A stretch of 64,000 bases of DNA, taken from Planctomycetota bacterium (GTDB taxonomy: Bacteria; Planctomycetota; UBA1135; UBA2386). This document shows, one piece after another, positions 34,227-42,224 of this stretch; within the stretch, counting starts at the first letter, position 1; each line of letters opens with the position of its first letter. The DNA lies in contig JAHBXX010000027.1 of NCBI GenBank assembly GCA_019636245.1, positions 1 to 64,000 on the forward strand, in the 5' to 3' direction. Under the pieces are notes generated by a model. It made no database searches and was not told the origin of the DNA. It saw nothing but the letters and a program-made list of their open reading frames with translations. The translations under genes were made by a program, and so were the position numbers.

Positions 34227-36314
34227 TCAGTAGAGCTTCAGCGCCGACGGTTCGGAGACCGCGGTGATCGCCAGCGAGAAGTCGAGCGCCACGGCGGCGT
34301 GCTGCACGGTGACGCCCTGGAAGCCGGGGAACCCGGCCGGGAACACGAAGCCCGAGGCGCCGATGCCCTTGCCGTTCGCGTCGGTGATGCCGATCGTGTT
34401 GATCCACAGCCCCGAGTTGGCGGCGTCGAGCGACAGCTGGGTCCACAGCGGGTCGTAGTTCAGCGGGATCGTCTGCGGGCCGAGCGGGCTGACGAAGCCG
34501 GGCCGGGAGCCGAGGCTCGAGGCGAGGATCGCGTAGAGGCGGAACGGCTGGCCCGGGCCGAAGTCGACGTGGAAGTTCTGCGGCACGCCGCCGGTGGCCG
34601 GCACCGAGCTCGGCTCGGCGACGAACGAACCCAGGTGGCCGCGCAGGATGCACGCGACGCCGGCGCCGGCGATGCTCGGGCGGTAGGCGAAGTCGCCTTC
34701 GTTGTTGAACATCGTCTGGCCGCCGTCGCCGCTGTTGAAGCCGGCGTTGGAGCTGAGCCCCGTCCACACGTCGGTGCCCAGCGTGGTCGTCAGCGTGTCG
34801 GTGCTGTCCAGCATCGCCCGCACGCCGTGCGCCGGGGTGTAGCCGAACAGGGTGCGGCGCGCCGGGTTGACGCCGTCGGTGATGTCGGCCTGGAAGAGCA
34901 CGTAGCCGCGACCGTTCAGCAGCGGGCTGTTGGTGCCGGTGTTGATCTGGCCGTAGGTGAAGCCCGGGTAGCCCGGAACGGGATCGCCCTCGCGGGCCAG
35001 CAGCGTCAGGTTGCCGGCGCTGCCCAGCCAGAGCGAGCTGTCGTTGCTGGTCCCGACCAGCGGGCCGGTCAGGGTGTTGACGAAGGCCACCTGGCCGAGG
35101 TCGTTGCAGGTCAGGCTGCTGTCGCCCGACAGGCCGAACATCTCGCCATTGGCCAGACCGGGGCACAGGTCCCCGCGCTGCATCACCAGCGTCATGCCGC
35201 CGAGACCACCGTAGTGGATCGCGCGGTCGTTGGCGGAGGTGATGCCAGGGCCGGAGATCAGCGACTGGATCACCGTGTTGCCGTTGTTGGTGAACGACGC
35301 GTTGCCCTGGGCGACCGTCCAGCCCGGGCCGAAGATCACGCCGGCCGGCAGGCCGGGCACCTGGTCGCCCTCACGCACGATGAGGGTGCTCTGGCCGCCG
35401 CCGGGCGTCCAGATCGCCAGCGCCCGGTCGTTGGCGGTCGTCGCCGTGCCGAGGGTGGTCGAGAAGTTGATCGCGTGCAGCACCTGGCCGAGCGCGTTCA
35501 TCTGGTTGGTGAACGACAGCTGCGTCGCGCCGGAGGCGGGGGCGACGACCGAGCCATCCGGGAACACGTCGCCTTCGCGCAGCACGAGCTGCAGGCTGCC
35601 CGGCGTGCCCGAGCAGAGGTAGCCGTCATCGGCGGTCGTGCTGGCGCCACCGAGCAGCTGGCCGAAGAACAGCACCGCGCCGCCCTGGTTGATGGCGCTG
35701 TACTGCAGAGCGCTGCCGCTCACGCCGAACGGGCCGTAGGTCTCGCCGGTGCCGAGGAAGGGCACGGGGTCGCCTTCGCGGGCCAGGCACAGCAGCGCGT
35801 CGGCGGGGCCCCAGAACAGCGCCGTGTCCTGCGTCGCCGGCGGCACCGCCGAGATGCCGGTGTCGTAGAGCGTGCTCTGGAAGAACAGCAGCTCGCCGTA
35901 GGGGCTGATGCGGACCGGGTTGGAGATGCCGACGCCGCCGGCGGTGCGCATCGTCAGGCCGGGCAGGCCGGGGGCGGGGTCGCCGTTGCGCAGCACCATC
36001 CGCAGGTCGCCGTTGGCGCGGCCGAGGAAGTAGGCGCGGTCGTCGGTCACCGCCAGGCCACTGCCGCTCATGCGAGCCCGGTAGAGCACGCTGCCGTTCT
36101 GGTCGATCGACGGCGCGTCGAAGTTGCCGGTGGCGAAGATGGTCGCGCCGGCCGGGGCCGGCGTCACGCCGAGGATGGCCGGGGGCACGGGGTCGCCGAC
36201 GGCGTGCACGATCTCGCCGTACTGCGACAGGATGCTCTGGGCTGGCACCGCGGCCGCGGCGGCGGCGAGGGCCGCAACGGTCAGGATCTGGGTTCGGGGA
36301 AGCGGAAAGTTCAT
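34227..36314 (-). CDS. Secreted protein built of R-E-G-D tandem repeats
   Basis: A 695-residue protein with a signal peptide ending A-V-P-A-Q near residue 26. The body is about nine repeats of 55-65 residues. Each repeat has a strand with N-D-R-A-(I/L), a turn, then L-V-L/M-R-E-G-D, then V-P-G-L-P, and an N-x-x-G-x-V-x-F strand. This is the choice-of-anchor tandem repeat family with N-x-x-G, probably a beta propeller or solenoid. The C-terminal 90 residues are a distinct domain ending S-A-L-K-L-Y. It converges on the SGNH gene. Cell-surface location is likely; ligand unknown. Confidence 0.85.
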   Translation of the reverse strand: MNFPLPRTQILTVAALAAAAAAVPAQSILSQYGEIVHAVGDPVPPAILGVTPAPAGATIFATGNFDAPSIDQNGSVLYRARMSGSGLAVTDDRAYFLGRANGDLRMVLRNGDPAPGLPGLTMRTAGGVGISNPVRISPYGELLFFQSTLYDTGISAVPPATQDTALFWGPADALLCLAREGDPVPFLGTGETYGPFGVSGSALQYSAINQGGAVLFFGQLLGGASTTADDGYLCSGTPGSLQLVLREGDVFPDGSVVAPASGATQLSFTNQMNALGQVLHAINFSTTLGTATTANDRALAIWTPGGGQSTLIVREGDQVPGLPAGVIFGPGWTVAQGNASFTNNGNTVIQSLISGPGITSANDRAIHYGGLGGMTLVMQRGDLCPGLANGEMFGLSGDSSLTCNDLGQVAFVNTLTGPLVGTSNDSSLWLGSAGNLTLLAREGDPVPGYPGFTYGQINTGTNSPLLNGRGYVLFQADITDGVNPARRTLFGYTPAHGVRAMLDSTDTLTTTLGTDVWTGLSSNAGFNSGDGGQTMFNNEGDFAYRPSIAGAGVACILRGHLGSFVAEPSSVPATGGVPQNFHVDFGPGQPFRLYAILASSLGSRPGFVSPLGPQTIPLNYDPLWTQLSLDAANSGLWINTIGITDANGKGIGASGFVFPAGFPGFQGVTVQHAAVALDFSLAITAVSEPSALKLY

Positions 36315-36468
36315 CGAGGTGGGGGTCGAGTCGGGGGTTTCGGGCTGAGGTGTGTAGGAACGTACCTCGCCCGGTCAGCAGCCTTGGCCGGTTGGGCGCG
36401 GCGTCGTGGAGGCGACGAAGGCCAGCGCCGCGGCCAACGGAAAAGGAAATTCCCGTGCCGCCTGACGC

Positions 36469-36858
36469 TCAGGCGAATCCGCGGTGGCCTGGCCCCAGGG
36501 TCGTCCACACCGTGCCGCCCAGGCGCGACGCGAACACGCCGAAGGCGGCGAGGCCCAGGATCGCCCGTAGCGCCGGTTCTTCCGGCCAGACCAGGTGGGC
36601 CCGCGCGAGCAGGAACACGACTCCCAGCAGGCCGAGTTCGGCGAGGGTGTTGGCCAGGGCCTCGCGCCCGCGCCACGCGAGGTCGACCAGGTGGCTGCCG
36701 ACGTCGCCGAGCCAGATGCCGGTCAGCAGCGCGCGGCCGCAGTCGTAGGCGTCCGCCACCGAGTACACGAACGCGTAGCCGCCCGCCCGCAGCAGCAGCG
36801 CGCCGAAGTCGATCGCCGCGTCGACGCGGTCGAGGCCGAGTTCCTCGTCGGTGGCCAT
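36469..36858 (-). CDS. Small hypothetical membrane protein
   Basis: A 129-residue protein with two hydrophobic stretches, near 22-50 and 72-92, and a shorter one near 98-112. No family is recognised. It lies upstream of the R-E-G-D repeat gene on the same strand, with 154 bases between them, and diverges from the M14 peptidase gene. The coding call rests on the hydrophobic pattern and the absence of a better frame on either strand. Confidence 0.5.
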   Translation of the reverse strand: MATDEELGLDRVDAAIDFGALLLRAGGYAFVYSVADAYDCGRALLTGIWLGDVGSHLVDLAWRGREALANTLAELGLLGVVFLLARAHLVWPEEPALRAILGLAAFGVFASRLGGTVWTTLGPGHRGFA

Positions 36859-36956
36859 GGCGTGGTGGTCGGTGGACCCGGGGCGCCCCGCGCCCCGTCT
36901 CCATGGCTTCCGATCGGCAGCATGGCGGCGACAGTGGAGTCGGCTATCGTCCGGTG

Positions 36957-37742
36957 ATGGTGCGCCTCCCGCGGGTCCTGACCGCGCTGCTGGTCGGCTG
37001 CGCCGGCCCGGGGGCCTGCACGACGGCCGGCCGGAACGCGCCTGCCGACGATGCCATCGGCGGCACCGTCACCGTCGACGGCGTCTGGCTGCCGCGCTGG
37101 CAGGCGATCGGCACCTCGCACGGCGGCCGGCCGCTGCGCGCAACCAGGCTGGGACACGGTCCGCGCCGGGTGCTGTGGATCGGCGGCATCCACGGCGACG
37201 AACGCGAGGGCGCCGTCGCCACGGCGCAGCTGCCGCATCGTCTGCTGACCGAGCCCGGGGCGCTGGCGCGCGTCACGCTGACCATCGTCGAGGACGCCAA
37301 CCCCGATGGCACCGCGCAGGGCACCCGCGGCAACGCGCGCGGCGTCGACCTCAACCGCAACTACCCGGCGCCGAGCTTCCAGCCGAACCGGTTCTTCGGC
37401 ATGGCGCCGCTCGACCAGCCCGAAGCGCGGGCGCTGCACGACCTGATCGTCGCCGAACGCCCCCACCTGGTCGTCGTGCTGCACGCCTGGCGCGGCGACC
37501 ACTTCGTCAACTACGACGGCCCGGCGGCGGCGCTGGCGCAGCGCTTCGCCGTGCGGTCGGGCTACCGCGTGCAGCCTTCGGACGGCATCGCGCCGACGCC
37601 CGGCTCGCTCGGCTCGTGGGTCGGCGGCACGCTCGGCATCCCGATCCTGACGATCGAGTACGAGCGAGGTACCGAGCCGTGGACGGCATGGTTCGACACC
37701 CGCGCCGCGATCCTGGCCGTCGTGCTCGACGACGAACGATGA
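36957..37742 (+). CDS. M14-type zinc carboxypeptidase (murein peptide amidase-like)
   Basis: A 261-residue protein with a short hydrophobic N-terminus that may be a signal or lipoprotein leader. Zinc ligands and catalytic residues are present: H79-G-D-E82, H176 in V-L-H-A-W, and E234 in T-I-E-Y-E. D-L-N-R-N-Y-P near residue 130 supplies the conserved arginine. This short form resembles MpaA-type enzymes that trim peptidoglycan peptides. Its stop overlaps the start of the first permease gene by four bases, suggesting that peptide release and uptake are coupled. That functional link is an inference. Confidence 0.85.
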   Translation: MVRLPRVLTALLVGCAGPGACTTAGRNAPADDAIGGTVTVDGVWLPRWQAIGTSHGGRPLRATRLGHGPRRVLWIGGIHGDEREGAVATAQLPHRLLTEPGALARVTLTIVEDANPDGTAQGTRGNARGVDLNRNYPAPSFQPNRFFGMAPLDQPEARALHDLIVAERPHLVVVLHAWRGDHFVNYDGPAAALAQRFAVRSGYRVQPSDGIAPTPGSLGSWVGGTLGIPILTIEYERGTEPWTAWFDTRAAILAVVLDDER

Positions 37743-38758
37743 TCCGCTGGCTGCTGCTCCGCCTGCTGTGGCTGGTGGCGATGCTGTTCGGCATCACCGC
37801 GGTGACGTTCGCCGTGCTCGACCTCGCGCCGGTCGACCGGGCCGAACTCGAGGCGGCGGCGCGCGCCGAGAGCGGCACGCTGACCGAGCCGGGTTCACGC
37901 GAGGCGGCGATCGGTCGCCTGCGGCTGCGCTACGGGCTCGTCGACGCCGACACGCTGGCGCCGGCGCCACTCTGGCGTCGCTACGGCACCTGGCTGGGCC
38001 GCGCCATGACGCTGCGGCTCGCCGGGCCGAACGAGGATCCGGCGGCGTTCTGGCGCCGGCTCGCGCGGGCGCTGCCGGTGACGCTGCTGCTCGGCGGCCT
38101 GGCGCTGCTGGTCGCCTTCGGCCTCGGTCTGCCGCTCGGCGCCGCGGCCGGCATGCGCGCCGGGTCGCGGCTCGATCGGGCGTTGTCGGCCGGCGCCTTC
38201 GTGCTGGCGGGCGTGCCGGAGTTCCTGCTGGCGACGCTGCTGGTGCTGGCCTTCGGCGGCGCGTGGTTGCAGTGGCTGCCGCCGGCCGGGCTGCAGTCGC
38301 GCGGCGCCGAGCACTGGCCGCTCTGGCGGCAGGCCACCGACCTGGGCTGGCACCTGCTGCTGCCGGTGGCGGTGCTGGCGGCGGGGCCGCTGGTGCTGGT
38401 GGTGCGCTTCGTGCGGGACGGAGTGGCGCGCGCGGCGGCGGCGCCCTTCGCCCAGACGCTGCGCGCGCTCGGGCTCGAGCCGCCGCTGGTCAGGCGCCGG
38501 CTGCTGCGCAACGCGCTCGCGCCGGTGGCGACGCTGACCGGCAGCCTGCTGCCGCTGCTGGTCGGCGGTTCGATCGTGGTCGAGAACGTGTTCGCGCTCG
38601 ACGGCATGGGCCGGCTCGCGTTCACGGCGGTGCTGCGGCAGGACCAGGCGATGGTGATGGCGGTCGTGCTGCTGACGTCGGTGACGACGCTGCTGGCGCT
38701 GCTGCTGTCCGACCTGCTGCACGCCTGGGCGGATCCACGCGTGAGGCTGGCACGATGA
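37739..38758 (+). CDS. Oligopeptide-type ABC permease, DppB-like
   Basis: A 339-residue inner-membrane permease. The N-terminus R-L-L-W-L-V-A-M-L-F-G-I-T-A-V-T-F matches the DppB/OppB family, and the cytoplasmic loop E-N-V-F-A-L-D-G-M-G-R-L near residue 285 is typical. Six membrane helices are expected. It is coupled by ATGA overlaps to the peptidase upstream and the second permease downstream. No substrate-binding protein and no ATPase gene lie next to it, so partners must be elsewhere, or the pair may be an orphan. Confidence 0.9.
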   Translation: MIRWLLLRLLWLVAMLFGITAVTFAVLDLAPVDRAELEAAARAESGTLTEPGSREAAIGRLRLRYGLVDADTLAPAPLWRRYGTWLGRAMTLRLAGPNEDPAAFWRRLARALPVTLLLGGLALLVAFGLGLPLGAAAGMRAGSRLDRALSAGAFVLAGVPEFLLATLLVLAFGGAWLQWLPPAGLQSRGAEHWPLWRQATDLGWHLLLPVAVLAAGPLVLVVRFVRDGVARAAAAPFAQTLRALGLEPPLVRRRLLRNALAPVATLTGSLLPLLVGGSIVVENVFALDGMGRLAFTAVLRQDQAMVMAVVLLTSVTTLLALLLSDLLHAWADPRVRLAR

Positions 38759-39720
38759 GCCGACGGCGTGGGCGTCTGCTGCCGTCGGCGGGGCTGGCGT
38801 TCGTGCTGCTCGGCCTCTTGGCGCCGTTCCTCGCCAACGACGTGCCGCTCGTGGCCCGCGTCGGCGGCGTCTGGTCGTTCCCCGCCCTGGCCGACTGCTT
38901 CGGCGTGCCGACCGCCGGCCCGGGCGACCTGTCGTGGAAGCAGTGGTGGTCGCGGCTCGGCCCGGACGACGCCGACTTCGCCTGCATGCCGCCGTGGCCC
39001 TACGGGCCGCGGGAGACGGACACCACGCGCCTCGCCGCCGCGCCGTCGCTGTCGCATCCGCTCGGCAACGACGACACCGGGCGCTGCGTGCTGTCGCGGC
39101 TGCTGCACGGCGCCGGCACCGCGGTGCGCATCGGCGGCGGGTCGGTGCTGCTGGCCGGCGTGCTCGGCACGCTGCTCGGGGCGCTGGCCGGCCGGCGCCG
39201 CGGCGTCGTCGACTTCCTGGTGCTGCGGCTGATCGAGCTGTGCCTGTGCTTCCCGAGCCTCCTGTTCCTGCTGTTCGCGACCGCGTTCCTCGGCGGCTCG
39301 GCGGCGAGCCTGACGCTGGTGCTGGCGGCGCTGTTCTGGACCAGCTTCGCGCGCATCGTGCGCGGCGAACTGCTGTCGCTGCGCGAACGCGAGTTCGTCC
39401 GGGTCGCGCGCGGCCTCGGCGTCGGTGAGTGGCGGCTGCTGACGGCGCACCTGCTGCCGCAGCTGTGGAGCCCGATCGGCGTCACCGCCGCGTTCTGCTT
39501 CGCCGCCGGCATCGTCGCCGAGTCGACGCTGTCGTTCCTCGGCCTCGGTCCGCAGGCGCCGAGTTCGTGGGGCGCGATGCTGCGGCAGGGCGCCGCGATG
39601 GCGCCGGTGGGCGCCTGGCACCTGTGGCTGTTCCCGAGCGTCGCGATCGTCGCCGTCGTCGCCGGCTGCCACGCGCTGGCCGATCGGCTGCGCGGCGGCG
39701 CGGGGACGCCTGTCCCGTGA
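38755..39720 (+). CDS. Oligopeptide-type ABC permease, DppC-like
   Basis: A 321-residue inner-membrane permease. H-P-L-G-N-D-D-T-G-R-C-V-L-S-R-L near residue 102 matches the D-x-x-G-R-D-x-x-S-R-x-x-x-G motif of DppC proteins. The coupling loop with E-F-V-R-V-A-R-G-L-G and E-S-T-L-S-F-L-G-L-G follows. Family members usually begin with a longer first periplasmic loop; here a W/P-rich loop near residues 35-85 is present. It overlaps the DppB-like gene by four bases. Convergent with the propeller gene ending at 39748. Confidence 0.9.
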   Translation: MSRRRGRLLPSAGLAFVLLGLLAPFLANDVPLVARVGGVWSFPALADCFGVPTAGPGDLSWKQWWSRLGPDDADFACMPPWPYGPRETDTTRLAAAPSLSHPLGNDDTGRCVLSRLLHGAGTAVRIGGGSVLLAGVLGTLLGALAGRRRGVVDFLVLRLIELCLCFPSLLFLLFATAFLGGSAASLTLVLAALFWTSFARIVRGELLSLREREFVRVARGLGVGEWRLLTAHLLPQLWSPIGVTAAFCFAAGIVAESTLSFLGLGPQAPSSWGAMLRQGAAMAPVGAWHLWLFPSVAIVAVVAGCHALADRLRGGAGTPVP

Positions 39721-39747
39721 TGCGCTCCGCCCGGGGGTGCCAGGAGT

Positions 39748-42207
39748 TCAGAAGGCGCCGAACGAGAGCTGCAGCGAGTTCGTGGCCGTGATCGCGGTGA
39801 TGCCGCCTTGGGCATCGAGGTCGAAGGGCACGACCTGCTGCCACCAGGACGTGCCCAGCAGCGTGGGCGTGCTCGGCAGCGGCAGGGCGAGCCGCAGTTC
39901 GCCAGCCGTCGGGACGTGCAGCAGGTGCAGGTCCAGCGACGTGGTCAGCAGGCAGCCGCTCACGGCCTGCGCCAGCAGGGTGTCGAGCGGGACCGAGACC
40001 GCGCCCAGGCCAAAGACCTCGGCGGCGAGACCGAATGCCGGCATGCCGGTGGCGAGGCTGGTGTAGGTGCCGCCGAGCCACGGCAGCGAGGTCGCGGCGA
40101 GTTGGTTGAGGCCACCGCTGCCAGTGCAGCCGGCGCCGACGGGGGCGACGCCGGCCGTGCAGGTGGTGAGGATCTCGCCGTAACCGCTCGCGGCCACGTC
40201 GAGCAGCCGCGTGAACGTGCCGGTGGCCAGCACGCTGCCGCTCTCCAGCCAGCGCAGCTGGGTGACGGTGCCGATGGTCGGGGCGCCCAGCACCTGCCAG
40301 GCGCCATTCCACCGTGCCAGGCGTGACCCGGGCACCTGCGGCGCGGTGGTCGTCGCGCCGACCAGCAGGTCGCCGTTGGGCAGGGCGGCAATCGCCCCGA
40401 TCTGGAACGGCGTCCCGGGGAGCCCCGTCCACGCGCCGGTCCAGCGCCGGACCGCCGATCCGGTGGCAACGGCGAAGCCGCCGTCCGGCAATCCGGCCAA
40501 GAGGCCGTTGACAGCCTGCCCCGCCGCCGTCACCGGCTGCCAACCCGCGCCCGTCCAGCGCCGTACGGAGGGATCGATGGCGGCCAGGACCTCCCCGTCG
40601 GGGGTGGTGAGGAAGTTGCGCCGCGTGGCCGACAGCGTCGGCAACGGCACCCCGGTGCCGTGCCACGCCTGGCCGTCCCAGACCACGAACCGGTCGAGGA
40701 AGACGCCAGCGGCCAGGATCTGCCCGGTCGGCTGGTGGAACGCGAGCGCCTGCACGGTGCCGGGCAAGCCGGCGCCGAGCGCATGCCAGCTGGTGCCGTC
40801 CCAGCGGGCCACGCGATTCGCGGCGACTCCGCCCGCCGACGAGAAGCTGCCGCCCACCACGATGTCGCCGTTCGGGAGTCCGAGCACGGCCTGGGCCGTG
40901 CCCCCGTCGAGGCCGCTGCCGAGCGCCTGCCAGGTGCCGCCCGTCCTGCGCGCCACACGGCGCGCGGGGACCCCCTCGATCACCAGGAAGTCACCGACCA
41001 CGATGCGATCGCCGTTGGCCGCCTCGGCGGCGGCGAGCACGCTGCCGCCGGTGCCCGTGGCCAGCGGACGCCACCCGGTCCCGTCCCAGCGCGCGATGCG
41101 GTCCGCGGTGCCGTCCGGCGCGAGGAAGTTGCCGCCGGCGATCACTTCGATGTCGTCCAGGGCGAGCACCGTCGCCACCTGTTCGTCGTTCGGCCAGGGC
41201 TTGCCGAGACCGGAGCCCATGCCCGACCAGGCGGCACCATCCCATACCGCGACCTGGTTGACGATGGCGCCGCCGGCGAGCTGGAACGCGCCCCCGGCGA
41301 CGATGTCTCCGTTGGGTCGGCGCGTCAGCGACCAGACCAGCGACGAACTCGTGAGTCCGCCGCCGAGCGACGACCAGGCGGCGCCGTCCCAGCGCGCGAT
41401 GCCCGGCGCGGGTAGGCCGCCGGCCGCGTTGAAGAATCCGGCGGCGACGAGGTCGCCGTTGGGCTGCGCCAACAGGGCGAACACGCTGCCGTCGGTGCCG
41501 CCGCCGACCAGCGACCAGGCGACGCCGTCCCACCGCCACACGTGGCCAGGACCGGCGAATGCGGTGCCACCGGCGACCAGGTCGCCGTTCGGCATCGTGG
41601 CGAGCGCCTTCACGTTCGCCGTGAGGCCCGTGCCCACGGGCTGCCACGCGAAGCCGTCCCATTGCCGCACGGCAGTCCCGCCGTCGTACCCGCTGCCGGC
41701 GACCAGGTCGCCGTTCGGCAGCACGGTCAGCGCGTAGACCGGGGCTGCCACCCCCGCGCCGATCGCTTGCCAGGCGGTGCCGTTCCAGCGCGCGACGTTC
41801 AGCGCTGGCTGACCGTCGATGCTGGTGAACCGCCCCGCCACCACGAGGTCGTGGTTGGGCAGCACCGCGATCGCCGCGACCATTGGCGTCGGCGACGCGG
41901 GGCCGGCGATGCCGCTGCCCAACGCCGAGCAGCGTTGCATGGCGGGATCGTAGACGGCCAATCCTGGCGAGGCCGCGTCGCCCAGCACCTGGAACGAACC
42001 GCCGAGCACGACGAGTGGCGGCAACGGTCCGCTGCCGTCGGGATCCCAGAGCGCGCTGGCGTGCACGGTGCTGTCGGCGTCCGGCATGCGACCGAGGGCC
42101 TCGGCCCGCAGCGTGCACTGCGCCGCGGCGGAACCGGCGAGCGCGCAAAGGAGCGCCACCCGCAGCAGTGTCGGGAGGGATGCAACGTGGAATGACGTGC
42201 AGTCCAT
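39748..42207 (-). CDS. Secreted beta-propeller-like protein, first of two tandem paralogues
   Basis: An 819-residue protein with a signal peptide ending A-G-S-A-A-A-Q near residue 30. About eleven repeats of roughly 50 residues follow, each with a V-A-R-W-D/N-G-x-x-W strand, a G-x-G turn, and L-P-N-G-D-L-V-A-G-G-x-F. This is a Kelch/delta-60-like pattern fitting one or two beta propellers. The C-terminal 130 residues are the shared tail, ending I-T-A-T-N-S-L-Q-L. It is 17 bases downstream of the next propeller gene on the same strand, and the two are clearly paralogous. Function is unknown; surface display is likely. Confidence 0.88.
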   Translation of the reverse strand: MDCTSFHVASLPTLLRVALLCALAGSAAAQCTLRAEALGRMPDADSTVHASALWDPDGSGPLPPLVVLGGSFQVLGDAASPGLAVYDPAMQRCSALGSGIAGPASPTPMVAAIAVLPNHDLVVAGRFTSIDGQPALNVARWNGTAWQAIGAGVAAPVYALTVLPNGDLVAGSGYDGGTAVRQWDGFAWQPVGTGLTANVKALATMPNGDLVAGGTAFAGPGHVWRWDGVAWSLVGGGTDGSVFALLAQPNGDLVAAGFFNAAGGLPAPGIARWDGAAWSSLGGGLTSSSLVWSLTRRPNGDIVAGGAFQLAGGAIVNQVAVWDGAAWSGMGSGLGKPWPNDEQVATVLALDDIEVIAGGNFLAPDGTADRIARWDGTGWRPLATGTGGSVLAAAEAANGDRIVVGDFLVIEGVPARRVARRTGGTWQALGSGLDGGTAQAVLGLPNGDIVVGGSFSSAGGVAANRVARWDGTSWHALGAGLPGTVQALAFHQPTGQILAAGVFLDRFVVWDGQAWHGTGVPLPTLSATRRNFLTTPDGEVLAAIDPSVRRWTGAGWQPVTAAGQAVNGLLAGLPDGGFAVATGSAVRRWTGAWTGLPGTPFQIGAIAALPNGDLLVGATTTAPQVPGSRLARWNGAWQVLGAPTIGTVTQLRWLESGSVLATGTFTRLLDVAASGYGEILTTCTAGVAPVGAGCTGSGGLNQLAATSLPWLGGTYTSLATGMPAFGLAAEVFGLGAVSVPLDTLLAQAVSGCLLTTSLDLHLLHVPTAGELRLALPLPSTPTLLGTSWWQQVVPFDLDAQGGITAITATNSLQLSFGAF

Positions 42208-42224
42208 GGTCGTTTGCCTCGCGT

